Shown here one piece after another: positions 17,008-27,895 of a stretch of 34,667 bases of DNA. The notes under the pieces were generated by a model. That model had not been told where the DNA came from. It worked only from the letters and a program-made list of their open reading frames with translations, and made no database searches. Source of the DNA: Ghiorsea sp. GTDB lineage: Bacteria; Pseudomonadota; Zetaproteobacteria; Mariprofundales; Mariprofundaceae. The position numbers were made by a program, and so were the translations under genes. Positions within the stretch are counted from its first letter, which is position 1; every line of letters starts with the position of its first letter. Location: contig JALWRX010000122.1 in the NCBI GenBank assembly GCA_027080505.1, positions 1-34,667 on the forward strand, in the 5' to 3' direction.

Positions 17008-19011
17008 TTACGCGTTTAACATCAAGAATGTTAGTAAACCAAACACTCCGATGACCATAGCGTAGGCATAATGATAAACCCTACCCGTTTGGATATTTTT
17101 CAATAATGCTGCACCATTTTTAACTGTGCCAATAATGCCACCATGAATGATACCTTTATCAATCACTGCCAAATCACATTTTTGCCAGAAGAATGTACCA
17201 AGCGCACGTACAGGACGAACAATGGTCACATCATACATTTCATCCCAATACCATTTGTTCAATAATAACGCATATAATCTAGGGAATGTATTCGCTAATT
17301 TAGCTGGAAGTTCACTTTCTTTGAAGTACATCAAAAATGCCATACCAATACCTGAAAGTGCAAGTACCAACGCACCTTTTTCTAACCAAAAGTGAGAATG
17401 TGTATGATCTTCTTCAAGCAACTCCAATTTCAGTAAAGGATTGTGTTCCTCTGTGACAAACAGCGCATCACGGAAGAAACCATGCATAACTTCAGGGTTA
17501 GCCATATCAAGGGTATAATAACCCCACATACCTGCACCAACAGCACCGACAGCTAAAATCAATAGTGGTATTGTGATTACTTTTGGTGATTCATGTAAAT
17601 GCGCTTTGGTTTCAGCAGGAACACGATCACTATTATGGAATGTTAGCAGGAACATACGGAAGGTATAGAAAGCAGTCATAAACACACCTGACATTAATGC
17701 CCAATATGCCACATCACTCACCCAACCCATATCGCGAACGGCTGCAGCTTCAATAATTAAATCTTTTGAATAGAAACCACCAAAGGGTGGAATACCAGAC
17801 AGTGCTAAACCTGCCAGTAACATGGTAATATAGGTAATAGGCATATACTTACGCAGCTTACCCATTTTACGAAGGTCTTGGTTGGACATTACAGCATGAA
17901 TCACAGAACCTGCACCTAAGAACAACAGTGCCTTAAAGTAGGCATGTGTCATCAAGTGGAAAATACCTGCAGAATAAGCTGATACACCGCATGCCACAAA
18001 CATATAACCCAATTGTGAACATGTTGAATATGCAATCACACGTTTAATATCTGTCTGCACCAAACCAATCGTCGCACACATAAAGGCTGTAATCGAACCA
18101 ATAATAATAACTACCGCCAATGCCGTTTCTGAATATTCAAACATGGGTGACAAACGTGCAACCATAAACACACCTGCCGTTACCATGGTCGCAGCATGAA
18201 TCAATGCTGAAATAGGCGTAGGACCTTCCATGGAATCAGGTAACCAAACGTGCAATGGCACTTGACCCGATTTACCCATAGCACCAACAAACAAAGCCAA
18301 ACAAACAAATGTAATGGTATCAATTTCCCAACCCAAGAAGTGCATCGTTGCAGCAGACTCAACCAAAGCAGGAACTGCGGCAAACACTTCACGGTAATCT
18401 ACAGTACCAAAGTAATACCACACTGCCAAAATACCAATGGCAAAACCAAAATCACCAACACGGTTAACAATAAATGCTTTCATGGCAGCAGTGGTTGCAG
18501 ATTCACGCTTGAACCAAAAACCAATCAATAAATAAGAGAACAAACCCACTGCTTCCCAACCAAAGAATAAAGTGAAAAAGCTATTACCCATCACTAAAAT
18601 CAACATAGAGAAGGTGAAGGCTGAAATATAGGAGAAGAAACGTGGGTAACCAGGGTCCCCATGCATATAACCAATGGTGTAGATATGCACACATGCCGAC
18701 ACCACTGTCACTGTAACCATCATGATAGCCGTCAGTGGGTCAATCATCATACCAATGTTTACAACCAAGTCGCCTGATGCAATCCACGTCCAGAAATTGC
18801 CGTAAAACTCAGCACCCGCTAATACTTTAATGAACACATCAATAGACAAAAGTGCTGCTAAAATCACAGTACCTGATGTGACCAAGTGGCTAAGCGTATC
18901 TTTAAGCAACCAGCCAAACAAACCTGCTGCTAGTGCGCCAACCAAGGGAAGCAAAGGAATTGCCATTAATTCCGCTTGATTCAACGTCATATGAGTTGTT
19001 TCTAACACCAT
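17008..19011 (-). CDS. nuoL: NADH-quinone oxidoreductase subunit L
   Basis: This 667-residue distal proton-channel subunit matches the usual ND5-like length, including the C-terminal lateral-helix extension. GWEAVGLFSYLLIGFW near residue 150 holds the helix-5 Glu. AMGKSGQVPLHVWLPDSMEG near 243 contains the helix-7 Lys. TDIKRVIAYSTCSQLGYMFV near 320 is typical of the family. The chosen ATG (19009-19011) has an AGGGGAAG ribosome site; a second Met at residue 8 is possible but less likely. It follows nuoK by 12 nt. The long cytoplasmic segment near residues 510-545 contains a local His-rich patch (EEDHTHSHFW). Confidence 0.96.
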   Translation of the reverse strand: MVLETTHMTLNQAELMAIPLLPLVGALAAGLFGWLLKDTLSHLVTSGTVILAALLSIDVFIKVLAGAEFYGNFWTWIASGDLVVNIGMMIDPLTAIMMVTVTVVSACVHIYTIGYMHGDPGYPRFFSYISAFTFSMLILVMGNSFFTLFFGWEAVGLFSYLLIGFWFKRESATTAAMKAFIVNRVGDFGFAIGILAVWYYFGTVDYREVFAAVPALVESAATMHFLGWEIDTITFVCLALFVGAMGKSGQVPLHVWLPDSMEGPTPISALIHAATMVTAGVFMVARLSPMFEYSETALAVVIIIGSITAFMCATIGLVQTDIKRVIAYSTCSQLGYMFVACGVSAYSAGIFHLMTHAYFKALLFLGAGSVIHAVMSNQDLRKMGKLRKYMPITYITMLLAGLALSGIPPFGGFYSKDLIIEAAAVRDMGWVSDVAYWALMSGVFMTAFYTFRMFLLTFHNSDRVPAETKAHLHESPKVITIPLLILAVGAVGAGMWGYYTLDMANPEVMHGFFRDALFVTEEHNPLLKLELLEEDHTHSHFWLEKGALVLALSGIGMAFLMYFKESELPAKLANTFPRLYALLLNKWYWDEMYDVTIVRPVRALGTFFWQKCDLAVIDKGIIHGGIIGTVKNGAALLKNIQTGRVYHYAYAMVIGVFGLLTFLMLNA

Positions 19012-19023
19012 GGGCTTCCCCTC

Positions 19024-19329
19024 TTATCCTTGTAACGTATTAATGTCTTCAATCGCAATAGAGCGACGTTGACGGTAATACGCAACCAAAATAGCCAAAC
19101 CAACAGCAACTTCTGATGCTGCAACAGTTAAAACGAAAAATACAAATATCTGTCCACCAATATCACCCAAAAAGTGTGAGAACGCAGCAAAGTTGATATT
19201 CACAGCAAGCAACATGAGTTCAATACACATTAAAATAGTAATGACATTCTTACGGTTCAAAAACAAACCAACAACACCAATACTAAATAGTGCTGCACCA
19301 ACTACGAGAAAACTAGATAAAGGAACCAT
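19024..19329 (-). CDS. nuoK: NADH-quinone oxidoreductase subunit K
   Basis: This 101-residue, three-helix membrane subunit corresponds to mitochondrial ND4L. The key proton-path glutamates are visible in [20 protein letters not shown] near residue 28 and in [18 protein letters not shown] near 68. Length is exactly what the family shows. Its ATG overlaps the nuoJ stop by one base (TAATG), a tight coupling usual for the JK pair. Confidence 0.96.
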   Translation of the reverse strand: MVPLSSFLVVGAALFSIGVVGLFLNRKNVITILMCIELMLLAVNINFAAFSHFLGDIGGQIFVFFVLTVAASEVAVGLAILVAYYRQRRSIAIEDINTLQG

Positions 19330-19913
19330 TACATACTCACCTTAGTTAAACGATCTTCTTTACGAACATTTACTTGTTTTGAAATATTTTGGTATTTTGC
19401 ATCTTTACGCTCACGAAGCGTTAATACAATCGCACCTATCAAAGCTACCAATAAAATAATTGCAGCAATCTCAAAACCAAGTAAATATTTAGTATATAAT
19501 ACTTTACCAATTTCAACTGTATTATTTACTTCTGCCCCAATGTGCCCTGTCATAGCCATATCGCCTGTAGTAAACACACCACTTGTTGAGGCTGCCACCA
19601 ACTCAATAAACAAAATCAAGGCAATCATACCGCCAACTGGTAAATACTGTAACCAACCCTCGCGTTTCGCGGCTTGGTTAACCTCAATCATCATCACAAC
19701 AAACATAAAGAGAACCATGACAGCCCCTACATAAATAAGTACGAGAATAACGCCTAAAAATTCAGCATCCAATAAAAAGAACAAACCTGATGCATTAAAA
19801 AAGCAAAGAATCAACCACATCACTGAGTACATGGTATTCTTTGAAAGAATAACACCCAATGCAGCAAACACAGCCAAGCCGCCAAATAAATAAAAGAAAG
19901 TAGTTTCTAACAT
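19329..19913 (-). CDS. nuoJ: NADH-quinone oxidoreductase subunit J
   Basis: This 194-residue membrane subunit corresponds to ND6. It has about five helices, with [20 protein letters not shown] early on and the conserved glycine- and valine-rich helix [20 protein letters not shown] at about 52-71, the pi-bulge helix of complex I that takes part in conformational coupling. The C-terminal tail is charged ([20 protein letters not shown]) and longer than the hydrophobic core requires. It lies 15 nt after nuoI and overlaps nuoK by one base. Confidence 0.94.
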   Translation of the reverse strand: MLETTFFYLFGGLAVFAALGVILSKNTMYSVMWLILCFFNASGLFFLLDAEFLGVILVLIYVGAVMVLFMFVVMMIEVNQAAKREGWLQYLPVGGMIALILFIELVAASTSGVFTTGDMAMTGHIGAEVNNTVEIGKVLYTKYLLGFEIAAIILLVALIGAIVLTLRERKDAKYQNISKQVNVRKEDRLTKVSM

Positions 19914-19928
19914 ATTCTCTCCACTCCC

Positions 19929-20417
19929 TTATTGATAACGTGCATTAGCAGCTAAATTTTGTGCAATTTGTGGTTCATAGCGTCGACCAACATCTAGCAA
20001 CATATCTTTGGTATAATATAAAGCTTTGCGTGATTCAGATGCATATTCAAACTCTTGTGTTTCAACAATAGCGTCCACTGGACAAGCTTCAGTACAAAAA
20101 CCACAAAAAATACACTTAGTCATATCAATATCATAACGTGTAGTACGTCTAGAACCATCATCACGCTCTTCGGACTCAATGGTAATCGCTAAAGCAGGGC
20201 ATGTTACTTCGCATAACTTACAAGCAATACAACGCTCTTCACCGCTTTCATACCTGCGCAAAGCATGTAAACCACGAAAACGTGGTGATAGAGGCGTGCG
20301 CTCTTCTGGATATTGAACTGTAATTTTCTTTTTAAACAAATAGCGACCTGTCAGTGCTAAACCCAGCACAAGCTCCCAGAGCAACCATGTTTTCAACTGT
20401 CGTTTAATCCAATTCAT
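19929..20417 (-). CDS. nuoI: NADH-quinone oxidoreductase subunit I (two [4Fe-4S] ferredoxin domain)
   Basis: This 162-residue peripheral subunit carries clusters N6a and N6b, which pass electrons from NuoG toward N2. Two complete binding motifs are visible: [12 protein letters not shown] with Cys63, 66, 69 and 73, and [12 protein letters not shown] with Cys102, 105, 108 and 112. An N-terminal amphipathic stretch ([20 protein letters not shown]) would lie along the membrane. The downstream motif [18 protein letters not shown] is typical. It starts 3 nt after the nuoH stop. Confidence 0.97.
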   Translation of the reverse strand: MNWIKRQLKTWLLWELVLGLALTGRYLFKKKITVQYPEERTPLSPRFRGLHALRRYESGEERCIACKLCEVTCPALAITIESEERDDGSRRTTRYDIDMTKCIFCGFCTEACPVDAIVETQEFEYASESRKALYYTKDMLLDVGRRYEPQIAQNLAANARYQ

Positions 20418-20420
20418 CTC

Positions 20421-21506
20421 TTATCTCCAAGGCTGATAAAAACCAATCGCATCACTGATAAAACTTAAGTTCTCACTCAAATCACCTGCATACGTGGCAA
20501 AACCGACAACAGCAATCCATGCCATCGTCCATGGTAGAAATACTTTCCAACCCAAACGCATCAATTGGTCATAACGATAACGTGGAAAAGTTGCACGGAA
20601 CCAAATAAAGACAAAAACTAAAAAGAATGCTTTTGCTAACAACCATACCGTACCAGGAATAAAACCAAGAAATTCAAATGGTGGATACCAGCCACCTAAG
20701 AACATAATAGAAGTCATCAATGAAATCAGAATCATAGCACCGTATTCAGCCAAAGAGAATGTGGCAAACCACATACCCGAATACTCAACAAAGAAACCCG
20801 CTACAAGCTCAGCTTCACCTTCTGGTAAATCGAAAGGTGAACGGTTGGTTTCCGCAGCACCTGAAATAAAGAATACTATAAACATAGGGAACAATGGGAT
20901 AAAGTACCAGTGTAACAAACCACCCTCTTGTCCATGAACAATATCCGTTAAACCCAAGCTTCCCGATAGAATCAATACGCAGACAATAGAGAAACCCATG
21001 GAAATTTCATAGGAAATCATTTGTGATGTCGAACGAATTGCACCAATCAATGCATATTTGGAGTTGGATGCCCAGCCAGCCATCAAAATGCCATAAATCG
21101 ATAAACTTGAAATAGCCATCACATACAATACACCAACATTCAAATTGGCAATCGCCATCACATGCGCTGTTTCCCACAAGCCAAACAGTGTTGTTTCACC
21201 AAAAGGAACAACTGCAAACGCCAACAATGCAGGCATCAAAGCCATAACAGGAGCTGCTACAAATAAAAACTTATTCGCATTTGTTGGAATAATCGTTTCT
21301 TTCAAAAACAGCTTTAAACCATCAGCCAAGGGTTGCAGTAAGCCAAAAGGACCAACACGATTACACCCTTGACGAACTTGAATCCAACCAATAATCCTAC
21401 GCTCAGCATAAGTAATATAAGCCACGGAGAGCGCAACAGGAACAACAATCGCCAAAATCTCTAGTGCCCAAATACCACCTTGAATGACCATATCCAACCA
21501 AGTCAT
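20421..21506 (-). CDS. nuoH: NADH-quinone oxidoreductase subunit H
   Basis: This 361-residue membrane subunit (ND1) forms most of the quinone-binding chamber where peripheral and membrane arms meet. About eight helices are evident. Conserved stretches are ERRIIGWIQVRQGCNRVGPF from about residue 35, QPLADGLKLFLKE near 58, and AETNRSPFDLPEGEAELVAG near 218, the acidic loop next to the quinone tunnel. The ATG shares 4 nt with the nuoG stop. Length is slightly above E. coli NuoH, within the normal range. Confidence 0.97.
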   Translation of the reverse strand: MTWLDMVIQGGIWALEILAIVVPVALSVAYITYAERRIIGWIQVRQGCNRVGPFGLLQPLADGLKLFLKETIIPTNANKFLFVAAPVMALMPALLAFAVVPFGETTLFGLWETAHVMAIANLNVGVLYVMAISSLSIYGILMAGWASNSKYALIGAIRSTSQMISYEISMGFSIVCVLILSGSLGLTDIVHGQEGGLLHWYFIPLFPMFIVFFISGAAETNRSPFDLPEGEAELVAGFFVEYSGMWFATFSLAEYGAMILISLMTSIMFLGGWYPPFEFLGFIPGTVWLLAKAFFLVFVFIWFRATFPRYRYDQLMRLGWKVFLPWTMAWIAVVGFATYAGDLSENLSFISDAIGFYQPWR

Positions 21507-23872
21507 GATTGACCTCCCTGCAAATCAACACTGGTTTCACCAGACAAGTCACCCGCCACACCGCGTTTGGCGACAAACAAAACACCAGGAGACACGTCTT
21601 CTCGCGTACCCACCTCAAAAGTTTCAGCACCCGTATTAGACAAGACAGTTAACTCGCCTTGTTCTAAACCGAGTTCTTTTAAAGTTTCAGGATGTACAAT
21701 CAAATCATCCAGAGCATGAATACGCCCAGCTTCACTTAACAATGCAGATGCACGTGCCCATGCACCTTCACGATACATCGAATATCTACTTACCACATCC
21801 AGTGCCTTAGCTACATTTAAACTTGCCATATTCGGCAATGTTGCACCTTTATTGCGGGCTGAAGGGATAAATACAGATTTTGCACTTTCACCAGCCCATA
21901 CATCAGCTAATGCAGCACATAATGGTGCGCGTTCGATGATTTCCTTACGAATTTCATCTAAGTTGACTGCAGGAACTTCATGAACCAAAGCTTGCGCTAA
22001 ACGCATCATTACTTTCCACATTGGGCGCTCTTCACCCAGTGAACGTAGAGGATTCTCTGCTACCCTTACCCTGCCTTCCATATTAATAAACGTGCCTTCA
22101 ACTTCAGAGTAAGCTGAAGCAGGCAATTGCACAGCCGCGTACTGCCCCATATCACCAGAAATTGCACCCACTTGAACCAAATCAACTTTTTCTAAAGCCG
22201 CTTTCGCCTGACGAGAAAACAAACCGTCACCAACGGGGTCACTACCCACAAGTAGCAAGGTATCTAGCTCACCTTGGCTTGCCGCATCAAATAGTGTACC
22301 TGCCGAAGTACGAACATCGCCAAACACATCTGACAATAACTGGGCATTCATACCCTCTGGCAACAAGTTACGACCATCTTTACCAACTTCAGTATGGCCT
22401 GCTGCACGCATCAATAAATCTAATCCATGTATCAATGCTGCCGCATCCTCATGACAACGAATTTCTTCACCAACCAACATAGCACATGAGTCTGCAATCA
22501 AAGCATCTGCCAATAATTTCCCTGCTTCATGCCTAGCATCTACTTTTGCCAGCCAAGCATCCATGCCAGCAGCAAGTTTACCCAACTCTGTAAGTTGCAC
22601 CATGGCACTGGCAATCACAGCATGCCAATCCCGAGGACGAATTAAAGCATCCACAGCAATATCTGCATTGGTACGATAATGCATGGCACCAATACGCGTA
22701 ATCGGCTTACCAGCATTGGCACGTTTGCGTAAACGTTGCATCAAAATAGGCAAACGTTGACGAATATCAGAGCCTAGCACCACCACTTGGTCAGCACCTT
22801 CAATGGCTTTGGTGGACATAGACAAGCCTTCTTCAAAGGCAAAAGGACGCATATCTCTGCGGTGCAATTCAAAAGCAACTTTTGCATCTGCAAAAGCTGT
22901 ATCACGTAACAAACGAATAGCTGTTAAACCTTCCACACTCCAATCTGGTGAGAATACAATGCCGACACGCTTACCTTTAAGAAGCGATACTGCTTTAGCA
23001 ATTGCATCATCCCATGATGCATCTGTTAATGTTTCACCTTGACGAACACGTGGTGTTAATAAACGGTTATCAGAACGGAAGGCATCATAAACATAACGTC
23101 CACGGTCACAAATCCATGGCTCCACACCACCTTTGGCTGGGCGAATACGCATCACTTCATCATTACGTGATTCAATTTCAATGTCGCAGCCTTGTGGGCA
23201 TTGAGTACATGTACTTTTGTGCTTTTTCATTTCCCAAGGACGCGACACATCATGCGAAGGTTTGTCCAACAGTGCGCCCACTGGGCAAATATCACTTAAA
23301 TTACCAGAAAGCTCTGATTCCAAAGCATCTTCTACAATACCTTCAATCAACATGTGGTCACCGCGGTTTAACACACCCATATCACCAGTACCCGCAATTT
23401 CATCAGCAAAACGGACACAACGTGTACAGTGAATACAGCGAGTCATACAGGTATTCACAAATGGACCTAAATCTTTATCAGATGGAACACGTTTCTCATC
23501 AATATAACGACCATGACCCATACCATGCTCAACAGCATAATCTTGCAGCTTGCATGCACCACCTTGGTCACATACAGGGCAATCCAAAGGGTGGTTAATC
23601 AACAGGTATTCCATAATCATGGCTCTGTCTTTTTCTAAACCTTCTGAGTGGGTAATTACTTTCATACCCTCAGCCACAGGCGTACAACATGATGCCAAAG
23701 GCTTAGGCATACCTTCAATTTCCACCAAACACATACGACAGTTGGCAGCTACTGACAACTCTGGGTGATAACAAAAATACGGAACATCTACACCATTTTT
23801 GCGACAAGCTTCCAAAATGCTAGTGCCCGCAGGAACTGTCACTTCTTCGTCATTAATAAACAACTCTGTCAT
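21503..23872 (-). CDS. nuoG: NADH-quinone oxidoreductase subunit G (iron-sulfur subunit)
   Basis: This 789-residue peripheral subunit has an N-terminal [2Fe-2S] ferredoxin domain (Cys34, Cys45, Cys48, Cys62), the His-ligated cluster N5 (His94, Cys98, Cys101, Cys107) and cluster N4 (Cys146, Cys149, Cys152, Cys196). A further set with N7 spacing is Cys222, Cys225, Cys229 and Cys255. After it comes a long molybdopterin-oxidoreductase-like domain that has lost its cofactor role in this family. N7 cysteines are present in E. coli and Thermus but missing in many alphaproteobacterial and mitochondrial versions (family knowledge). The start overlaps nuoF by 4 nt, and nuoH begins within its stop. Confidence 0.96.
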   Translation of the reverse strand: MTELFINDEEVTVPAGTSILEACRKNGVDVPYFCYHPELSVAANCRMCLVEIEGMPKPLASCCTPVAEGMKVITHSEGLEKDRAMIMEYLLINHPLDCPVCDQGGACKLQDYAVEHGMGHGRYIDEKRVPSDKDLGPFVNTCMTRCIHCTRCVRFADEIAGTGDMGVLNRGDHMLIEGIVEDALESELSGNLSDICPVGALLDKPSHDVSRPWEMKKHKSTCTQCPQGCDIEIESRNDEVMRIRPAKGGVEPWICDRGRYVYDAFRSDNRLLTPRVRQGETLTDASWDDAIAKAVSLLKGKRVGIVFSPDWSVEGLTAIRLLRDTAFADAKVAFELHRRDMRPFAFEEGLSMSTKAIEGADQVVVLGSDIRQRLPILMQRLRKRANAGKPITRIGAMHYRTNADIAVDALIRPRDWHAVIASAMVQLTELGKLAAGMDAWLAKVDARHEAGKLLADALIADSCAMLVGEEIRCHEDAAALIHGLDLLMRAAGHTEVGKDGRNLLPEGMNAQLLSDVFGDVRTSAGTLFDAASQGELDTLLLVGSDPVGDGLFSRQAKAALEKVDLVQVGAISGDMGQYAAVQLPASAYSEVEGTFINMEGRVRVAENPLRSLGEERPMWKVMMRLAQALVHEVPAVNLDEIRKEIIERAPLCAALADVWAGESAKSVFIPSARNKGATLPNMASLNVAKALDVVSRYSMYREGAWARASALLSEAGRIHALDDLIVHPETLKELGLEQGELTVLSNTGAETFEVGTREDVSPGVLFVAKRGVAGDLSGETSVDLQGGQS

Positions 23873-25146
23873 GATGATTTCTCCGCAAGTTTAGCTTCAA
23901 CTTCTTCTGGGAAGTGTTTTAACATAGACAATACTGATGCAGCCGCCCCTTCAGCCAAAGCACAAATTGTACGACCTGCCATATGAGCAGAAGCATCTTT
24001 TAATACTTTAATATCAGCTTGAGTACCTTCACCCGCATCCACACGATTCAAAATACGTTCTACCCAACCCGTACCTTCTCGACATGGTGTACATTGTCCA
24101 CATGATTCATGTGCATAAAAGTGTGCCAATCTGCGCGTAACGGCAACAACATCAGCCGTTTCATCCAAGATAATAATCGCACCCGAACCCAAAAATGACC
24201 CTGCTTTCATGATGTCATCGTATGTTAGCGGCACATCATAATGTTCACCCAAAAGCCAAGGTGTTGATGAACCACCGGGAATGATTACCTTAGGTACTGT
24301 TCCATGCTGCAAGCCACCACAAAAGTCTTCAACCAAAGTGCGCAAGCTTGTTCCCATAGGTACTTCATAGTTACCAGGTTTGTTCACATGACCTGAAACA
24401 GAAAAAATCTTACAACCTGTATTATTCGGCTTGCCAATAGCAGCATGCCATGCACCGCCATGCTCTAAAATCGCTGGTATCGTAGAAATGGTTTCCACAT
24501 TATTCACCACAGTTGGACAAGCATAAAAGCCTTCTACTGCAGGAAATGGAGGTTTGAAGCGAGGACGACCAGACTTGCCTTCCAAAGACTCAATCAACGC
24601 AGTTTCTTCACCGCAAACGTATGCACCCGCACCACGGTGCATCAACAAATTCATAGAAAAGCCAGTGCCTAAAATATTCTCACCCAAAAGGTTAGCTGCA
24701 TAAGCCTCATTAATAGCTTCGCACATCACATTATATTCGTGCAAAAATTCGCCACGAACATAGATATAAGCATCCTTCACGCCTAGTGCAAAACCCGCCA
24801 TAATCATACCTTCAATCAAAAGGTGCGGATTAAAACGCATAATATCTCTATCTTTAAATGTGCCAGGTTCACCTTCATCCGCATTACAAAGAAGGTAAGT
24901 TGGTTTGCCTGTATTGCGCGGCACAAAAGACCATTTCAAACCTGTAGGGAAGCCTGCACCACCGCGACCACGCAAACCTGATGTTTTCACTTCATCAATA
25001 ATTCTATCAGTATCAAATTCGTTCAGCACAGTGGGTAAAAAAGCATAAGCACCATGTTTTTTTGCCACTTCTAATTTATGCATATTCTCCACTTCGATAT
25101 TATCAAAGCAAATACGCTGTACTTTCTTAGGGTCAGAAGAAATCAT
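23869..25146 (-). CDS. nuoF: NADH-quinone oxidoreductase subunit F (NADH and FMN binding)
   Basis: This 425-residue subunit is the NADH entry point, holding FMN and cluster N3. The FMN/NADH glycine-rich motif GRGGAGFPTG lies at 60-69, with NADEGEPGTFKDRDIM at 88-103. The [4Fe-4S] ligands are Cys349, Cys352, Cys355 (SCGQCTPCREG) and Cys395. All expected residues are present. It begins 2 nt after nuoE and shares 4 nt with nuoG. The N-terminal 25 residues (MISSDPKKVQRICFDNIEVE and on) are variable in the family. Confidence 0.97.
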   Translation of the reverse strand: MISSDPKKVQRICFDNIEVENMHKLEVAKKHGAYAFLPTVLNEFDTDRIIDEVKTSGLRGRGGAGFPTGLKWSFVPRNTGKPTYLLCNADEGEPGTFKDRDIMRFNPHLLIEGMIMAGFALGVKDAYIYVRGEFLHEYNVMCEAINEAYAANLLGENILGTGFSMNLLMHRGAGAYVCGEETALIESLEGKSGRPRFKPPFPAVEGFYACPTVVNNVETISTIPAILEHGGAWHAAIGKPNNTGCKIFSVSGHVNKPGNYEVPMGTSLRTLVEDFCGGLQHGTVPKVIIPGGSSTPWLLGEHYDVPLTYDDIMKAGSFLGSGAIIILDETADVVAVTRRLAHFYAHESCGQCTPCREGTGWVERILNRVDAGEGTQADIKVLKDASAHMAGRTICALAEGAAASVLSMLKHFPEEVEAKLAEKSS

Positions 25147-25148
25147 AA

Positions 25149-25649
25149 TTAAATTGCCTCTCCTGCACGAACCTTTGTAATCAAAGCTTCCATAGATTCT
25201 GCAGTAGCCTTTTCATGATAAATATTGTTTACCTGTACCACAGGTGCGCCTGCACAAGCACCAGCACATTCCACTTCAGCAATCGAAAACAAGCCATCTT
25301 CGGTAATTTCACCAGGACCAATGCCTAAATACTCTTTCATATGCGCATATAATTCATCTGCACCATTGAGCATACAACTGGCATTGGTACACACTTCCAA
25401 CAAATATTTACCATGCGGCTGCTCTTTAAACATGGTATAAAAAGTAACCACTTCTCGCACTTCCATCAGGCGAAGTTGCAATACATCTGCAACCATTTGC
25501 TGCGTATCCATGCTTAAATAACCAAAATCTTGTTGTGCCATATACAACACAGGCATCAATGCAGACTTAGCACTCGGATAGCGTTTTACCAACGCATCAA
25601 TTTCTGCCAAGCGCTCTTCGCTAAACTTTGGCATCTCTGAAGCACTCAT
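25149..25649 (-). CDS. nuoE: NADH-quinone oxidoreductase subunit E ([2Fe-2S], thioredoxin-like)
   Basis: This 166-residue subunit carries the off-path cluster N1a next to FMN. Ligands Cys87 and Cys92 (CTNASC), and Cys128 and Cys132 (CAGAC), have the exact NuoE spacing. The preceding helical region includes [17 protein letters not shown], a family signature. It overlaps the nuoD stop by 4 nt and is followed by nuoF after 2 nt. Length is normal. Confidence 0.97.
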   Translation of the reverse strand: MSASEMPKFSEERLAEIDALVKRYPSAKSALMPVLYMAQQDFGYLSMDTQQMVADVLQLRLMEVREVVTFYTMFKEQPHGKYLLEVCTNASCMLNGADELYAHMKEYLGIGPGEITEDGLFSIAEVECAGACAGAPVVQVNNIYHEKATAESMEALITKVRAGEAI

Positions 25650-26830
25650 CGATCCACCTCACCAAACACAATATCCTGCGTACCCAAAATGGTTACCACA
25701 TCTGCCAACATATGCCCTCTTGCCATGTAATCCATAGCTTGCAAGTGAGCAAATCCTGGTGCACGAACTTTCATACGATAAGGTTTATTAGAACCGTCTG
25801 ACACAATATAAACACCAAACTCACCTTTAGGATGCTCAACTGCGGCATACACTTCACCTTCAGGCACATGGTAACCTTCTGAGAAAAACTTAAAGTGATG
25901 AATCAAAGATTCCATATCATCTTTAATGGTTGCCCGAGGTGGATTGGTTAACTTGTAATCATCCACTTTGACTGGCCCTTCATTCTCTTTTAGCCATGCC
26001 ACGCATTGCTGAATAATACGGTTAGCCTGACGCATCTCTTCAACACGAATCAAATAGCGGTCATAACTATCACCTGTTGCACCAACAGGAATATCAAAAT
26101 CCATCTTATCGTAAACATCATAAGGCTGGGTTTTGCGCAAGTCCCATGCTACACCCGAGCCACGAATCATAGGTCCTGTAAAGCCCCAATCCAAAGCAGC
26201 CTCTTTATCCACAACCCCAATATCTACAGTACGCTGCTTCCAAATACGGTTTTCTGTAAGCAACGTTTCATATTCATCCACATAACCAATAAAACGCTCT
26301 GTGAAACCTTGGATTTTCTCCAGCAACCCTTCTGGCAAATCACGCGCTACTCCGCCCGGGCGAATATAAGCCGCATGCATACGTGCACCTGATACTTCTT
26401 CATAATAATCGAAAATATCTTCGCGCTCACGGAAGCAATACAAAAACACAGTCATTGCACCAATATCCAATGCCGCTGCACCAAGCCACAAGGTATGATT
26501 CAAAATGCGCGTCAATTCTGCATACATCACACGGATATATTGTGCCCGCTCTGGCGGCGTAATGCCCAAAAGCTTCTCTACACCCAAAGCATAGGCATGT
26601 TCATTTGCCATCATGGACACATAATCAAACCTATCAAAATACGGAATATTTTGATTGTATGTTTTATATTCAAAAAGTTTTTCTGTACCACGATGCAGCA
26701 ATCCAATATGCGGATCTGCTCGCTCAACAACTTCACCATCCAACTCTAACACAAGACGCAATACACCATGTGCAGACGGATGCTGTGGTCCAAAGTTTAG
26801 GGTATAATTTTTAATCTCAGCCACGGTCAA
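25646..26830 (-). CDS. nuoD: NADH-quinone oxidoreductase subunit D (49-kDa, quinone site)
   Basis: This 394-residue peripheral subunit, homologous to the large subunit of NiFe hydrogenases, forms the quinone head-group site with Nuo[21 protein letters not shown] at 12-31 includes the quinone-contacting His. [18 protein letters not shown] lies near 43, and a conserved C-terminal DIVFGEVDR closes the chain. It is separate from NuoC, not fused as in E. coli. Its start lies 14 nt inside the 3' end of nuoC, and its stop overlaps nuoE. Confidence 0.97.
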   Translation of the reverse strand: MTVAEIKNYTLNFGPQHPSAHGVLRLVLELDGEVVERADPHIGLLHRGTEKLFEYKTYNQNIPYFDRFDYVSMMANEHAYALGVEKLLGITPPERAQYIRVMYAELTRILNHTLWLGAAALDIGAMTVFLYCFREREDIFDYYEEVSGARMHAAYIRPGGVARDLPEGLLEKIQGFTERFIGYVDEYETLLTENRIWKQRTVDIGVVDKEAALDWGFTGPMIRGSGVAWDLRKTQPYDVYDKMDFDIPVGATGDSYDRYLIRVEEMRQANRIIQQCVAWLKENEGPVKVDDYKLTNPPRATIKDDMESLIHHFKFFSEGYHVPEGEVYAAVEHPKGEFGVYIVSDGSNKPYRMKVRAPGFAHLQAMDYMARGHMLADVVTILGTQDIVFGEVDR

Positions 26831-27419
26831 CCCCCGGCCATGTTTTTGGAATTAACACACGGTTTTCCAGTTTGTTTGGTTTATATACGCAGCGCCATTG
26901 TGATTCATCAAAGAATATTTCGGCATGTCCCACCAATGGAAAATCTTTACGCAAGGGATGGCCTTCAAAGCCATAATCTGTCAACAAGCGGCGTAAATCT
27001 GGATGGTGGTTAAAAATCACACCATACATATCAAAAGCTTCACGCTCAAACCAATTCGCAGTTGGCCAAACCTCTGTTACAGAGTCCAGCATCTCGCGCT
27101 CATTTACCAACACTTTGACGCGCAAACGCTTGTTATGGGTTACCGATAGCAAATGATATACAATCTCAAAGCGCGGTGTTTTTTCATCATGCGATGGATG
27201 CTCGGACATATCCACACCACACAAATCAATCATTTGCTCATAGCCCAATTCTGACTTCAGCACATGACACACTTCAACAATACTTGCTTTATCTATGACC
27301 AACAATGGGCAATCAATACCCTCTTTCACTTGAGCTACAGCATCACCAAATTTCTCTTGTAGTGATACAAATTCAGACAAAACGTTTTCTTTCTGCATTA
27401 CTTCTTCATTCATAACCAT
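26817..27419 (-). CDS. nuoC: NADH-quinone oxidoreductase subunit C (30-kDa)
   Basis: This 200-residue peripheral subunit stabilises NuoD and has no cofactor. The conserved block is [20 protein letters not shown] at about 130-149, followed by [20 protein letters not shown]. The ATG at 27417-27419 overlaps the nuoB stop by one base (TAATG). A second ATG two codons on (27411-27413) is also possible. It is unfused from NuoD, as in most non-enteric bacteria. Confidence 0.95.
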   Translation of the reverse strand: MVMNEEVMQKENVLSEFVSLQEKFGDAVAQVKEGIDCPLLVIDKASIVEVCHVLKSELGYEQMIDLCGVDMSEHPSHDEKTPRFEIVYHLLSVTHNKRLRVKVLVNEREMLDSVTEVWPTANWFEREAFDMYGVIFNHHPDLRRLLTDYGFEGHPLRKDFPLVGHAEIFFDESQWRCVYKPNKLENRVLIPKTWPGVDRG

Positions 27420-27895
27420 TACCGTGCAATCGTATTGGTACGTTTAATTTTTTCTTGCAGCTGAATAAAACCATACAACAAAGCTTCTGCAGTTGGTGGA
27501 CAACCAGGTACATAAATATCAACAGGCACCACACGGTCACAACCACGTGTAATCGCATATGAATAATGGTAATAACCACCACCATTAGCACATGAACCCA
27601 TAGAAATCACCCAACGTGGTTCAGACATTTGATCATAAACTTTACGTAATGCTGGTGCCATTTTATTACACAGCGTACCTGCAACAACCATCACATCTGA
27701 CTGACGTGGACTGGGGCGAAATACGATACCAAACCTATCCAAATCATAGCGTGATGCACCTGCATGCATCATTTCCACAGCACAACAAGCCAAACCAAAT
27801 GTCATAGGCCACAATGAACCTGCGCGCGCACCATTAATGAGTTTATCTGCAGTTGTAGTGATAAACCCTTTGTCGAGAAGACCTTCTATTCCCAT
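27419..27895 (-). CDS. nuoB: NADH-quinone oxidoreductase subunit B (cluster N2)
   Basis: This 158-residue peripheral subunit binds [4Fe-4S] cluster N2, the direct electron donor to quinone. All four ligands are visible: adjacent Cys37-Cys38 in [11 protein letters not shown], Cys102 in [10 protein letters not shown], and Cys132 in [24 protein letters not shown] at about 60-75 is also diagnostic. The start lies 10 nt within the end of nuoA, and nuoC begins at the last base of its stop. Confidence 0.97.
   Translation of the reverse strand: MGIEGLLDKGFITTTADKLINGARAGSLWPMTFGLACCAVEMMHAGASRYDLDRFGIVFRPSPRQSDVMVVAGTLCNKMAPALRKVYDQMSEPRWVISMGSCANGGGYYHYSYAITRGCDRVVPVDIYVPGCPPTAEALLYGFIQLQEKIKRTNTIAR

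Noticed and set aside
23002-23598. 198-codon open frame on the plus strand
   Set aside because: Antisense to nuoG, with His/Tyr-rich low-quality composition, no ribosome site and no family resemblance. It is a shadow of a real gene.
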